A stretch of 64,000 nt of DNA, from assembly GCF_050589645.1 (NCBI RefSeq), contig NZ_JBNGOQ010000001.1:248001-312000 (forward strand), written 5' to 3'. The stretch's first letter is position 1. Each line of letters opens with the position of its first letter. This document shows positions 1 to 9,474 of this stretch, piece by piece. A program made the position numbers and the translations under genes. Origin of the DNA: JBNGOQ01 sp050589645 (GTDB lineage Bacteria > Bacteroidota > Bacteroidia > Flavobacteriales > Flavobacteriaceae). The notes beneath the pieces are model-generated. The model searched no databases. It was not told the DNA's origin and saw only the letters and a program-made list of their open reading frames with translations.

Positions 1-70
1 GGGTACTGGAAACAGAAAGCTCGGAAGTCCTAAAACGGTTTTTTATTCAAAAACGAAATTTGAACTGAGC

Positions 71-100
71 AAAAAAAAACCCTGACGGTCTTGTCAGGGT
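71..100 (-). terminator. Rho-independent terminator of the cold-shock gene
   Basis: On the minus strand a 7-bp stem (CCCTGAC / GTCAGGG) with a 6-nt loop is followed by nine T residues. It lies 27 bases past the stop codon of the cold-shock gene, so it should end that transcript. Confidence 0.85.
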
Positions 101-126
101 CATACGCCAATCAAAATAAAATGTTT

Positions 127-321
127 TTACGAGATTACTTGCACTTGTGCAGCAACCATTCCCTTTCTTCCTTCCTCCTCCTGGTATTCTACTTTGTCTC
201 CTTCGTTCAGTTCCACACCGTTTAGGGCCGTGGCATGAACAAAGATGTCTTTTCCGGTGTCATCGTTTGTAATGAATCCGTATCCTTTGGATTCATTGAA
301 AAATTTTACAGTTCCAGTCAT
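127..321 (-). CDS. Cold-shock domain protein (CspA family)
   Basis: The 64-residue protein is a single cold-shock domain, an OB-fold that binds single-stranded RNA or DNA and melts RNA structure in the cytoplasm. RNP1 is seen as KGYGFI near residues 12-17 and RNP2 as DIFVHAT near residues 25-31. The start MTGTVKFFN is the family's usual one and the length is normal. It is a single-gene unit with a strong terminator behind it. Several csp paralogues are usual in Flavobacteriia, so whether this one is cold-induced, growth-phase or constitutive cannot be told from sequence. Confidence 0.95.
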   Translation of the reverse strand: MTGTVKFFNESKGYGFITNDDTGKDIFVHATALNGVELNEGDKVEYQEEEGRKGMVAAQVQVIS

Positions 322-413
322 TCAAATAAAAGTTAAAAATAAGTGTTTAAAATACTAAAATAATTTTTTTTTGGCAAGACTTCCCCCTAATCCAGGATTA
401 AATCTTAGGCCAA

Positions 414-671
414 TTATTGTTTTTTGGACTTCTTGGTTTTCCCGGCGCGCATTTTTTTTATGTTCTCATCGGTGAGCATATAATCCTTTACCTTCTTGCC
501 CTTGCTCTCCTTGATCAAGAACATGGGCATTGCGATGAGAAAGAGCCCAACAGTGCCGAAACCGATACATTTATTGGCCAGCGCAGGGGCCTCGCCCTTT
601 ATGGTGAACCCGTATACGATAGCACCAAGGGAGAGCAGCACGATGAAGAGAATAATATGTTTTGTTTTCAT
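414..671 (-). CDS. Small two-helix membrane protein, unknown function
   Basis: The 85-residue protein has two hydrophobic segments (about 5-22 and 37-52), a short polar link, and a strongly basic C-terminus ending in a Lys-rich tail. I do not recognise a family. It starts 8 bases after the stop of the upstream ClC gene and reads the same way, so the two are probably co-transcribed. Opposite-strand reading frames over this stretch lack any recognisable protein and look like shadows of this gene. Confidence 0.6.
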   Translation of the reverse strand: MKTKHIILFIVLLSLGAIVYGFTIKGEAPALANKCIGFGTVGLFLIAMPMFLIKESKGKKVKDYMLTDENIKKMRAGKTKKSKKQ

Positions 672-679
672 AGCGGGGA

Positions 680-2464
680 TTATTTTGTAAAATTAATCAA
701 CTCCCGGCGATACGCGGTCAATAACTTTGATTTTGAGACAAAACCATAATATTTTTCGTCCTTGATAACCGGGAGGTTCCAGGCGCCACTGTCCTGAAAT
801 TTCCGCATAACCTGTTGCATGCTGTCGGTCTCGTAGAAAATGTACTCTGGCGCGCTATGCATAAAGGTTTCCACTTTGGTGTTTTCGTATAAGGAGGTAT
901 CGAACATAAATTCCCGAACGTCATCGAGGAGAACAATGCCTACCAAGGCTTTTTTATCATCGATTACAGGGAATATATTACGGGCAGATTTTGCCACAGT
1001 GCCATGTAACATTTCACCTAATGACATATCTGGCCGCACAGGCTTAAAATTTTTCTCCACCACGTCGTCCAGTTGCATCAAAGTAAGTACGGTCTGGTCC
1101 TTATTGTGGGTGATCAATGCGCCAATCTGCGCCAATTCACGGGTATATATGGTATAATTAATGGCATTTCTGGTAATGAGGAAGGAGATGGCGGCGGTAA
1201 TCATGAGGGGCACAAAAAGTTCGTAGCCTCCGGTGATTTCCGCAATCAGGAAGATGGCCGTGAGCGGTGCGTGGATTACACCGGCAATCAGCCCGGCCAT
1301 GCCAATGAGCGTAAAATTACTTTCGGAGACACTGAATCCCATTCCCAGATTGTTGATTACCTTGGCCACTGCATTGCCCAGCGCACTTCCCATGACCATG
1401 GTAGGAATAAAGATTCCGCCCGCGCCTCCGGCAGCAAAGGTGGTCGTCATGGCCACGGCCTTGAAAAGGGTAATTCCAAAGAGCAAGGCCACCACTACCC
1501 ATATATTATCCGTATAGGCATCAAAAGGGGTCTTTCCCAGGGCTTGGATATGGTTCCCTTCCAAAAGGAGATTAATAAAACTAAAGCCCTCGCCGTAAAG
1601 CGGGGGAATGGCGTAGAGCATGCCCCCTATAGCGAGGCCGCCCACCAGCAGTTTGTACTTGGGACTCTTAAATCGTTTAAAGAAGTTCAGAATGCCAAAA
1701 TACATCTTGGTGAAATAAATTGAGGCTATGGCCGTACCCACACCCAATAGCATATAGAACAGGGTGTCCTTGATCTCAAAATCATCCGAAAGCGTAAAAC
1801 TAAAAAGTACTTCGTTCCCTAAAAAAAAATAGGAGGTAAGCACCCCGGAAATTGAGGCCAGCAACAAGGGCAATAGGGACATCAGGGTCAGGTCTAAGCT
1901 AAAGACCTCCACAGCAAAAATAATGGCGGCGATAGGGGATTGGAAAATGGAGGCTATGGCCCCTGCGGAAGCACAGGCGATCAGGAGGGAACGCGTCTTT
2001 GGATTCATATGGAAGAGCCGGCCGACATTGGAACTTATGGCGGCCCCTGAAGCTACCGCAGGCCCTAACAACCCTACCGAACCTCCAAAACCTACAGTGA
2101 GGGGAGCGGTAATCAAAGAGGTATATATCCTGTTTGGGGCGATGATGCTTTTTTTTCTCGACATCGAAAACAGGATGGACGACACCGCATGCTCCAAAGG
2201 TTTTTTATGGACATACTTTACGTAAAGGTAGACCAGGGTTAGCCCTACGATAGGCAGCACAAAGTACAGTTGGTTGTTCGAAAAAACGGCACCCTTTTCC
2301 GCTTGGGAGTGTATAAAATAGGTAAGGTTCTTTAGGGATACTGATGCCAAACCGGCCAAGAGGCCCACGGCAACACTAAGGATGTGGGTAAAGGTTTTGT
2401 TGGAGATATGTTTATACCGCCATTTCAAAAAACTGGTAAGTATACGCTTCCTTTGGGTTGGCAT
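680..2464 (-). CDS. ClC-family chloride channel/transporter with CBS domains
   Basis: The 594-residue protein has a ClC membrane core (about residues 25-440) followed by a cytoplasmic CBS pair (about 450-590), the usual layout for a ligand-modulated ClC protein. The N-terminal selectivity loop reads GGSVGLLGP at 128-135. Relatives normally carry a gating glutamate in this loop (GLEAP or GREGP); here that position is Leu133. The second glutamate that carries protons in exchangers also looks replaced (FAVEVF, Val186). Both changes would favour passive anion conduction over Cl-/H+ exchange, which is an inference. The start is the first Met of a clean N-terminus. It precedes the small membrane gene at 414-671. 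Confidence 0.9.
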   Translation of the reverse strand: MPTQRKRILTSFLKWRYKHISNKTFTHILSVAVGLLAGLASVSLKNLTYFIHSQAEKGAVFSNNQLYFVLPIVGLTLVYLYVKYVHKKPLEHAVSSILFSMSRKKSIIAPNRIYTSLITAPLTVGFGGSVGLLGPAVASGAAISSNVGRLFHMNPKTRSLLIACASAGAIASIFQSPIAAIIFAVEVFSLDLTLMSLLPLLLASISGVLTSYFFLGNEVLFSFTLSDDFEIKDTLFYMLLGVGTAIASIYFTKMYFGILNFFKRFKSPKYKLLVGGLAIGGMLYAIPPLYGEGFSFINLLLEGNHIQALGKTPFDAYTDNIWVVVALLFGITLFKAVAMTTTFAAGGAGGIFIPTMVMGSALGNAVAKVINNLGMGFSVSESNFTLIGMAGLIAGVIHAPLTAIFLIAEITGGYELFVPLMITAAISFLITRNAINYTIYTRELAQIGALITHNKDQTVLTLMQLDDVVEKNFKPVRPDMSLGEMLHGTVAKSARNIFPVIDDKKALVGIVLLDDVREFMFDTSLYENTKVETFMHSAPEYIFYETDSMQQVMRKFQDSGAWNLPVIKDEKYYGFVSKSKLLTAYRRELINFTK

Positions 2465-2523
2465 TGGCTGTTCTTATCTGCCTAAAAGTATTAAAAAACC
2501 CGCCACAAAATGGGATAAGGGTC

Positions 2524-4278
2524 TTAAGCTTTTATATCCAATCTTAGGTTTAGTTCTTTTAACTGGGTTTCATCCAAGGGTGCCGGGGCATCGATCATGA
2601 CATCACGGCCGCTGTTGTTTTTGGGAAACGCTATAAAATCGCGGATCGTTTCTTGTCCGCCTAAAATGGCGACCAGGCGATCTAGGCCAAAGGCTATCCC
2701 CCCATGGGGTGGTGCACCATACTGAAAGGCATCCATTAAAAAGCCAAACTGGGCCCTTGCCTCGGCTGGCGTAAAGCCCAAATGTTTGAACATGGTGGCC
2801 TGGGTCTCCTTATCGTGGATACGGATAGATCCACCGCCTATCTCGTTTCCGTTCAGTACCAGGTCATAGGCATTGGCCCTTACGGCTCCGGGATCGGTCT
2901 CCAAAAGCTCCAGTTGCCCAGGTTTGGGCGAAGTAAAAGGATGGTGCATGGCGTGATAGTTTCCGGTTTCCTCGTCCCGTTCCAATAAGGGAAAATCAAG
3001 TACCCACAGGGGGGCAAATTCATTGGGTTTCCGCAAACCAAGACGTGCCGCCATTTCCATTCGCAGGGCGCTCAACTGGGCCCGGGTTGCATGGATATCT
3101 CCAGAAAGCACACAGATTAGATCCCCGGGTTTGGCCCCGGTTGTTTTGGCCCACTGTGCTAAATCTTCCTGCTTGTAGAATTTGTCCACAGTAGATTTAT
3201 AGCTGCCATCGGGATTGCACTTTACGTAGACCATGCCCTTGGCCCCCACCTGAGGTCGTCGTACCCAATCTACCAGGGCGTCCAATTCCTTTCGGGTATA
3301 GGATGCCCCATCGGGAACGGCGATGCCCACTACCAGCTCGGCGGTGTTAAAGACATTGAAATCCCTGTGCTGGGCCTGGGCGTTGAGCTCGCCGAACTCC
3401 ATACCAAAACGGATATCCGGCTTGTCATTCCCAAAGCGCTCCATGGCCTCATCATAGGTCATTCTGGGAAAATCCCCCGTATCGACCCCATTGATTTCTT
3501 TCAGCAAATGCTTGGTGAGCCCTTCAAAGGCATTTAGGATATCCTCTTGTTCCACAAAGGCCATTTCACAGTCGATCTGGGTAAACTCGGGTTGCCTATC
3601 GGCCCGTAGGTCCTCGTCCCTAAAACATTTTACGATCTGGAAATATCTGTCCATTCCCCCCACCATCAGCAGTTGCTTGAAGGTTTGGGGCGACTGTGGC
3701 AGGGCGTAGAACTGCCCCTCGTTCATTCTACTGGGCACCACAAAATCGCGTGCTCCCTCGGGAGTGGATTTTATTAAGTATGGGGTCTCTATCTCAATAA
3801 AGCCCTGGTTGGAAAGGTGTTTACGGACCTCCATGGCCACCTTGTGCCTAAAAATGAGCTTGTCCTTCACCGGATTTCTTCGAATATCCAGGTACCTGTA
3901 CTTCATGCGTATGTCTTCCCCACCATCGGTCCGGTCCTCTATGGTGAAGGGGGGCAAGAGCGCCTCGTTAAGCACCTGCAATTCGGAAACCAAGAGTTCA
4001 ATGTCTCCCGTAGGGATGTTCTTGTTTTTGGAAGCCCTTTCAATAACAGTGCCGGTTACTTGGATAACGAATTCACGACCCAATGATCTGGCCTTTTCCA
4101 AGAGGTCACCGGAACTGCGTTCTTCGTCAAAGATCAATTGGGTGATTCCGTACCGATCCCGCAGATCTACCCAGATTACAAAACCTTTGTCCCTTGTCTT
4201 TTGCACCCATCCGGAGAGGGTAGCTTCCCGCTTAATGTGCGATGATCTCAATTCACCACAGTTATGGCTTCTGTACAT
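2524..4278 (-). CDS. aspS: Aspartyl-tRNA synthetase
   Basis: The enzyme charges tRNA-Asp with aspartate using ATP in the cytoplasm. At 584 residues it has the bacterial-type length: an N-terminal OB-fold anticodon-binding domain (about 1-110), the class II catalytic core, and a GAD insertion in the middle. Class II motif 2 is seen as FRDEDLRADRQPEFTQID and motif 3 as GIAFGLDRLVAILGG near the C-terminus. The start MYRSHNCGELR is typical of the family. Whether the enzyme is discriminating or also charges tRNA-Asn depends on gatCAB elsewhere and cannot be judged here. Confidence 0.97.
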   Translation of the reverse strand: MYRSHNCGELRSSHIKREATLSGWVQKTRDKGFVIWVDLRDRYGITQLIFDEERSSGDLLEKARSLGREFVIQVTGTVIERASKNKNIPTGDIELLVSELQVLNEALLPPFTIEDRTDGGEDIRMKYRYLDIRRNPVKDKLIFRHKVAMEVRKHLSNQGFIEIETPYLIKSTPEGARDFVVPSRMNEGQFYALPQSPQTFKQLLMVGGMDRYFQIVKCFRDEDLRADRQPEFTQIDCEMAFVEQEDILNAFEGLTKHLLKEINGVDTGDFPRMTYDEAMERFGNDKPDIRFGMEFGELNAQAQHRDFNVFNTAELVVGIAVPDGASYTRKELDALVDWVRRPQVGAKGMVYVKCNPDGSYKSTVDKFYKQEDLAQWAKTTGAKPGDLICVLSGDIHATRAQLSALRMEMAARLGLRKPNEFAPLWVLDFPLLERDEETGNYHAMHHPFTSPKPGQLELLETDPGAVRANAYDLVLNGNEIGGGSIRIHDKETQATMFKHLGFTPAEARAQFGFLMDAFQYGAPPHGGIAFGLDRLVAILGGQETIRDFIAFPKNNSGRDVMIDAPAPLDETQLKELNLRLDIKA

Positions 4279-4303
4279 TTTGGCTATTCACAAATATTGG
4301 GCG

Positions 4304-4311
4304 CAAAGTTA
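4304..4311 (-). promoter_or_regulatory. Possible -7 element of aspS
   Basis: On the minus strand TAACTTTG matches the Bacteroidota -7 consensus TAnnTTTG, 26 bases upstream of the aspS start. The nearest TTG for a -33 box is only 14 bases away, shorter than the usual 17-23, so the call is tentative. Confidence 0.35.
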
Positions 4312-4474
4312 AGAAGATAAGCTCGCAACGGCTAAAAATAATAAAGAGGATTTTTAAAAATAAGAAATGCAATTTTGTTAACGAAATGTTAGGGAAATTA
4401 AAAAAAAATCATAAATTGAGTAAATTCTTCATTGATTTGAAGGATTACATAGCTAATTCTAATTACACAAAAAA

Positions 4475-7405
4475 ATGAGACAGACTTTATTCAAAAGTAT
4501 GTTTCTGCTGTTGTGCCTAACATTCTCGGGGTATGCGTATTCCCAGGTGACAGTCAGCGGAAATGTAACAGACTCGAGTAGTGGGGAACCGCTGTTCGGG
4601 GTATCGGTAACAGTTAAGGGGTCCACTATTGGAACACTTACGGATTTTGATGGGGAATATTCCCTAGAGGTACCGGACGGTGCCACTCTTGTTTTCTCCT
4701 TTGTTGGGTATTCCACCGTGGAGATAAACGCGGCGGATGCCGGGAATATTCAAATGAAAGTGGATGTAACCAACCTGGACGAAGTGGTGGTTACAGGCTT
4801 GGTGTCGAGTATCAAACGATCTAACCTGGCCAACAACATTTCCACTATTGACAGCGAATCCCTAACGGGTGCTACAACGGGAGCCACCCTGGATGGGGCC
4901 TTGTACGGAAAGCTTACGGGTGTTAATATCAATTCTGCCGGAGGAGCACCTGGTGGACAAACGGCTGTTAGATTACGGGGCATCTCCTCCTTATCGGGGA
5001 ACAATCAACCGCTCTTCATAGTAGACGGGGTCTATATAAGCAACATTCAGTTGGCTAATGGATCTTCCGTGGCCTCTGGTGCCAATGCGGGAAGGGAAGA
5101 AGGAGGCTCTAACAGGGTTTCCGATATCAATCCGGAGGATATTGAAAGTATAGAAGTACTTAAGGGTGCCTCAGCGGCCGCTATCTATGGAACCCGGGCC
5201 AATGCAGGTGTTGTGATTATCACCACCAAAAGAGGTTCGGCCGGTAAGACTTCCGTTAAATTTGAGCAGGATGTGGGCTTTAATACCATTCAAAACTTCG
5301 CCGGAAGAAGGCAATTTACCTCGGCCACCGTGGCCTCGACCTTCGGTGCTGCGGAAGTGCCCATTTTTGAGCAGGCCGTGGCGAGCGGACAGTTGTTCAA
5401 TTATGAAGAAGAACTTTACGGAGAAGAAGGACTGATTATTGACAGTAGGATATCCGTATCCGGAGGAAACGATAAGACTACCTTTTATTTTAATGCAAGC
5501 CGTCGTGATGAAGATGGCATAATGCAAAGAACAGGTTACGAACGTAATTCCTTGCGATTGAATTTGGACCATCGCTTTAATGAAAGATTCAAGGCAGGCC
5601 TTTCCTCAAGTTATGTAAACAGTCGAGCGGACAGGGGCCCTGTTGGTAATGAAAACAACGGTGGTTTTAGTGTGGGGTATAACTTGGCCTTGGTTACTGC
5701 CGATTGGGAAAATCTATTTCCAGATGAAAATGGGGTGTATCCGGATGGGCGATTCGCCGCGACCAATATTATCCTAAACAGGGATGTCATTGACAATTAT
5801 GAGGACATCAACAGATATATACAAGGGGTCAACCTGGAGTACAAGGCCATTACCGAGGACAATCTTCAAGTGCGGTTTACAGCCAATGGGGGCTTGGATT
5901 ATTTTCAGGCCAAAACCTTTGTATACATTCCTGAGTTCCAGCAAACACAGCGCGCCACGACCAATGGTTTTGTGAGTGCGGGGAACACCAATTCCCTGCA
6001 GCTCAACTATAATATGTTCGGAGTGATCGATTATACCACGGAAAGCGATATCAGTATCAATGGACAGTTCGGTATCTCCTATCTAAATTTTGAAAGCGAT
6101 GCGGTCATCAACCAGACGACCCAATTGTTTCCTACCCAAACGAATTTGGCTCAAGGAAATTCCTTTGCCGTATTCCAGCGTTTGACGGAGGAAGAGGAAT
6201 TCGGAATCATCGGTCAGAGTACGGTTAACTGGGATGACAAGATCATTGCTACCGCAGGGGTCCGTTTCGATAAATCGAACCTGAACGGAGATCCCAATAA
6301 GTTCTTTGCCTTTCCAAGGGCCTCCCTGGCCGTGAATGTGGCCAATTTTGATTTTTGGAACGTGGATGCGGTTAATCAATTTAAGCTGAGGGTCGCCTAC
6401 GGGGAGACCGGAAGCAGCGCACGCTTTGGGTCGTTATATACACCCTTGGGCCCGACATCTATTGGAGGTGTCCCCGGCCTGGCTTTACCGACAGTAGCGC
6501 AAAACAACCAATCGGCGCAATTGGGAGACCCCAATCTTGAACCGGAGACCTCGCAGGAAATCGAGTTTGGTGCCGATTTTGGCTTTCTCAACGGTAGGAT
6601 AGGGCTGGAACTGACCGGGTACATTAGGGATGTTAAGAATCTGATCTATCCGTTTTCATCCATACCGCTTTCCTCCGGTTTTGCCAATACCATTCGAAAC
6701 GATTTCGATTTGAGCAACAAGGGATTTGAAATTGGCCTGAACGCCAATCCGATAAACAATTCCAAAGTGAATTGGAATACGACAGTGAACCTCTGGAAGA
6801 ATACAGCAGATGTTGATCGTTTGGGCGTCGGGGAATTTCAGCCCTCAGGGGAAGGATTCAGCCTTACCTTTGGTAGTGCCTTTATCCGAGAAGGGGAAAC
6901 GGCTACCTCACTGGCTGCCAATATCAATGGGGTGACCACGATAATTGGTGATGCCGCGCCCGACTTTGAAATGAGCTGGTTCAATCAGATCAAACTGTTC
7001 AAGGATTTTGATCTCACCTTTTTATGGCATTGGAAAGAAGGGGGCGATGTCCTTAACTTGACCAAGCTCTTATCCGATTTTGGAGGCGTAACGCCAGACT
7101 TGGATGACCCCGATATCATCGCAAATCCCAGATTTTCAACGAGCGGTGCCGCGGGGTACATCGAGGATGGGTCCTATATTCGCCTTCGCGAGGTAGGCCT
7201 ATACTACACCTTGCCCATAACGACCAAATTGTTCGAAAAAGCGAGAATAGGGGTTTCAGGCAAGAACCTGGTAACCATTACGGATTATACCGGATATGAC
7301 CCGGAAACTTCTGCTTTTGGCCCATCGGGGCTATCACAAGGCATTGAAGTAGCACCGTTTCCAAGCGCGAAACAGTATTACTTTCATTTAGCATTAACGT
7401 TTTAA
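4475..7405 (+). CDS. SusC/RagA-type TonB-linked outer-membrane receptor
   Basis: The 976-residue protein is an outer-membrane, TonB-dependent importer that works with a SusD lipoprotein to take up oligosaccharides or peptides. A signal peptide (about 1-23) is followed by a carboxypeptidase-D regulatory-like domain (VSGNVTDSSSGEPL, about 26-100). Next come a TonB-box-like segment (NLDEVVVTG), a plug with the SusC signature FIVDG near residue 186, and a C-terminal beta-barrel ending in aromatic LALTF. The SusD gene follows after 20 bases. No glycoside hydrolase, lyase or peptidase of the same orientation is attached, so the substrate cannot be read from context. Confidence 0.95.
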   Translation: MRQTLFKSMFLLLCLTFSGYAYSQVTVSGNVTDSSSGEPLFGVSVTVKGSTIGTLTDFDGEYSLEVPDGATLVFSFVGYSTVEINAADAGNIQMKVDVTNLDEVVVTGLVSSIKRSNLANNISTIDSESLTGATTGATLDGALYGKLTGVNINSAGGAPGGQTAVRLRGISSLSGNNQPLFIVDGVYISNIQLANGSSVASGANAGREEGGSNRVSDINPEDIESIEVLKGASAAAIYGTRANAGVVIITTKRGSAGKTSVKFEQDVGFNTIQNFAGRRQFTSATVASTFGAAEVPIFEQAVASGQLFNYEEELYGEEGLIIDSRISVSGGNDKTTFYFNASRRDEDGIMQRTGYERNSLRLNLDHRFNERFKAGLSSSYVNSRADRGPVGNENNGGFSVGYNLALVTADWENLFPDENGVYPDGRFAATNIILNRDVIDNYEDINRYIQGVNLEYKAITEDNLQVRFTANGGLDYFQAKTFVYIPEFQQTQRATTNGFVSAGNTNSLQLNYNMFGVIDYTTESDISINGQFGISYLNFESDAVINQTTQLFPTQTNLAQGNSFAVFQRLTEEEEFGIIGQSTVNWDDKIIATAGVRFDKSNLNGDPNKFFAFPRASLAVNVANFDFWNVDAVNQFKLRVAYGETGSSARFGSLYTPLGPTSIGGVPGLALPTVAQNNQSAQLGDPNLEPETSQEIEFGADFGFLNGRIGLELTGYIRDVKNLIYPFSSIPLSSGFANTIRNDFDLSNKGFEIGLNANPINNSKVNWNTTVNLWKNTADVDRLGVGEFQPSGEGFSLTFGSAFIREGETATSLAANINGVTTIIGDAAPDFEMSWFNQIKLFKDFDLTFLWHWKEGGDVLNLTKLLSDFGGVTPDLDDPDIIANPRFSTSGAAGYIEDGSYIRLREVGLYYTLPITTKLFEKARIGVSGKNLVTITDYTGYDPETSAFGPSGLSQGIEVAPFPSAKQYYFHLALTF

Positions 7406-7425
7406 GATTTAGTAAATAAGAGACT

Positions 7426-8733
7426 ATGAAAACTATTAAGAGTTTAAAACTATTTGGGATAACACTACTGCTGTTCTCGTGTTCCTTGGATGAGGTCACC
7501 GACCCCAACCAACCAGGCGTTGACAGTGTAACGAGCAATCCCACGGAAGAAACATTGAACTTTTTGGTTCAGGGACTGGAGTCCAGGGCAATAAATCAAC
7601 AAGGCGGATTTATTACGGCCACGGGATCCATTGCCAGGGAGTTGTACGATTTTAATGCTTCGGACCCTACCACTACGGCCACACTGATTGGGAAGGACGG
7701 GGCTGTGCTAACAGGTTCGGAACCCCAACTGACCGGTGTTATATTTGCCCGATATCAAGCGGTGAAGAACACCGATTTTATTCTAGATGCACTGGCCGAT
7801 TCTCCTGTTTCCGATGCCAAGAAAAATGGGTATCGGGGCGTAGCATTGACCTTTAGGGCGTTAATGCTCTTGGATGTACTCAACCTGCTGGGCAGCAACG
7901 GCGTACGGATCGATATATCGGATCCCGATAACCTAGGCCCGTTCGTAAGCAGGGATGCGGGCTTTCAGGAATTAAGAGATCTTTTGGACCAAGGTTTCAC
8001 GGCCTTGCAAACCGCAGAGTTTTCCTTTGCATTTTCCTCTGGCTTCGATGGCTTTAATACCCCTGCGACCTTTGCACTATTTAATAGGGCGGTTGCAGCC
8101 AAGGTTGCTGTGAACCAGGAAGACTATGCAGGCGCGCTGGCGGCGGTGAACGCTTCTTTTCTCGACCTGGGCGGAGACCTTACGGTAGGACCCAAACGGG
8201 TTTATGCCCAAGGGGGAACCGAACTGCTGAACCCTATCTTTAAGGCCCCCCAGCAGAGCGGCGATCAATATGTTGTCCATAATAGATTTATCACCGACAT
8301 TCAGGCCGGGGACACGCGCATCAATAAATTTAGGCTTAGGGACGATCCTGTGGCAAGGGACGGTTTAAATGGCACCCATGAAATTGCACTGTACGAGAGC
8401 GCGACTTCCCCAATTGATCATATCCGAAATGAGGAATTGGTGCTCATTTATGCCGAAGCCAATATCCAGGAAGGTAATCTGGCGGATGCTGTAACCGCAT
8501 TAAACGTCATCAGGAACGCCTATGGCCTTGCGGATTATGCCGGGGCGGTTGCGGAGCCCGATTTAATAGATGAGATGCTTTATAATCGATCGTATTCGCT
8601 GTGGGCCGAAGGCCATGCCATGTTCGATTTACGGCGTTATGACAGACTAAACAGTACCTTTTTGCCCATTGACCGGGCGGGAGACATTGTCCATATTGAA
8701 TTTCCGATCCCTCCCTTCGAGGTACAACAATAA
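7426..8733 (+). CDS. SusD/RagB-family nutrient-binding lipoprotein
   Basis: The 435-residue surface lipoprotein acts as the lid and capture protein of the SusC barrel. A lipobox (LLLFSC, Cys at about residue 19) follows a short hydrophobic signal. The fold is the TPR-rich SusD type, with the family's conserved C-terminal stretch (NELVLIYAEANIQEGN; ALNVIRNAYGL; WAEGHAMFDLRRYDRL). It sits 20 bases behind the SusC gene and is followed by a strong terminator, so the pair forms a two-gene unit. It is somewhat shorter than many SusD proteins (about 500 residues). Confidence 0.93.
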   Translation: MKTIKSLKLFGITLLLFSCSLDEVTDPNQPGVDSVTSNPTEETLNFLVQGLESRAINQQGGFITATGSIARELYDFNASDPTTTATLIGKDGAVLTGSEPQLTGVIFARYQAVKNTDFILDALADSPVSDAKKNGYRGVALTFRALMLLDVLNLLGSNGVRIDISDPDNLGPFVSRDAGFQELRDLLDQGFTALQTAEFSFAFSSGFDGFNTPATFALFNRAVAAKVAVNQEDYAGALAAVNASFLDLGGDLTVGPKRVYAQGGTELLNPIFKAPQQSGDQYVVHNRFITDIQAGDTRINKFRLRDDPVARDGLNGTHEIALYESATSPIDHIRNEELVLIYAEANIQEGNLADAVTALNVIRNAYGLADYAGAVAEPDLIDEMLYNRSYSLWAEGHAMFDLRRYDRLNSTFLPIDRAGDIVHIEFPIPPFEVQQ

Positions 8734-8752
8734 CAGTTGTTGAAGATAGTGT

Positions 8753-8784
8753 AAACCCCGCTCTAGAGCGGGGTTTCTTGTTTT
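8753..8784 (+). terminator. Terminator of the SusC/SusD unit
   Basis: An AACCCCGCTCTAGAGCGGGGTT palindrome (8753-8774), split here as arms AACCCCGCTC and GAGCGGGGTT around TA, is followed by a T-rich tail. It lies 19 bases past the SusD stop. Confidence 0.88.
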
Positions 8785-8964
8785 ACAAGGGGTTCATTTC
8801 ATGAAAGCACACAGGTTCTGTGTATAATTTTCCCCAGCCCTTCGCCTTTACGTCGAATGTTTTGTAAGGACCAAAGTAAGCTCCTACGGATTATTGGATT
8901 ATAATGCAGAGGGATAGAATTTATCCAAAAAATGTAAGACATTGCTAAACAGCGTATTACAAGA

Positions 8965-9033
8965 TTAATGTAAATTTAATGTAAATTAAATGTTGCTTAA
9001 ACATTAAAATTTAACAGAATAAACCTATATTTG
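8965..9033 (+). promoter_or_regulatory. Phased 11-bp repeats and -7 element before the MORN-like gene
   Basis: The 345-base gap between SusD and the next gene holds a perfect tandem pair of TTAATGTAAAT (8965-8975 and 8976-8986). AT-rich sequence with similar roughly 11-bp spacing follows, and then TATATTTG at 9026-9033, a perfect TAnnTTTG -7 element. No clear TTTG box lies 17-23 bases upstream. The repeats may bind a regulator or bend the DNA. The rest of the gap (8785-8960) shows nothing I can name. Confidence 0.5.
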
Positions 9034-9078
9034 TTACGTTAATGTTATGTATGTATAAAAATTTAAACCTCAGATTAT

Positions 9079-9426
9079 ATGAAGACTTTCGCAATTTTGG
9101 CCCTAGGGCTGCTTTCCATAGGACTAAATGCACAGAACATAGCACCCCAGTTCCAGAAGGAAGGGGATAACATCAGGGCGACCTATTTTCATGAAAATGG
9201 AAATGTGGCCCAAACCGGATACTTCCTAAACGGAAAGTTGCATGGAAAATGGAAAATGTACAATGCCGAGGGCAAAAAAATAGCTATGGGTAAGTACATC
9301 CAAGGCAAGCGTACCGGCAAATGGCTTTTTTGGCAAGGGGATATCCTAAAGGAAGTGAACTATACCGACAGCAAAATTGCAGCGGTCGTTACCAAGGAGA
9401 AGGCCAAACGCGTCGTGGTAAACTAG
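9079..9426 (+). CDS. Secreted MORN-variant (YwqK-like) repeat protein
   Basis: The 115-residue protein has a Sec signal peptide (about 1-18, ending LNAQ) and tandem MORN-variant repeats of the type Y..NG...G.W: FHENGNVAQTGYFLNGKLHGKWKMYN and a following copy, GKYIQGKRTGKWLFW. These repeats are annotated in databases as YwqK-family antitoxin, but no toxin partner is present. The signal peptide argues for an envelope or periplasmic role, so an antitoxin function is not supported here. It is a single gene with its own -7 element, convergent with the RND operon. Confidence 0.75.
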   Translation: MKTFAILALGLLSIGLNAQNIAPQFQKEGDNIRATYFHENGNVAQTGYFLNGKLHGKWKMYNAEGKKIAMGKYIQGKRTGKWLFWQGDILKEVNYTDSKIAAVVTKEKAKRVVVN

Positions 9427-9474
9427 CGAGCCCGTCTTGGGACAAAAAAATATGAGACTCTTCGAAAAGTACTT

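Noticed and set aside
1073..1723. 216-residue plus-strand frame antisense to the ClC gene
   Set aside because: It is a shadow of the ClC coding sequence on the other strand, with no recognisable domain.
4475..8733. Polysaccharide utilisation locus
   Set aside because: Only the SusC/SusD pair is present. No carbohydrate enzyme, sensor or anti-sigma gene is linked, so the label would overstate the evidence.
9079..9426. Toxin-antitoxin module (YwqK antitoxin)
   Set aside because: The protein has a signal peptide and no toxin gene is adjacent; the name reflects database naming of MORN-like repeats.
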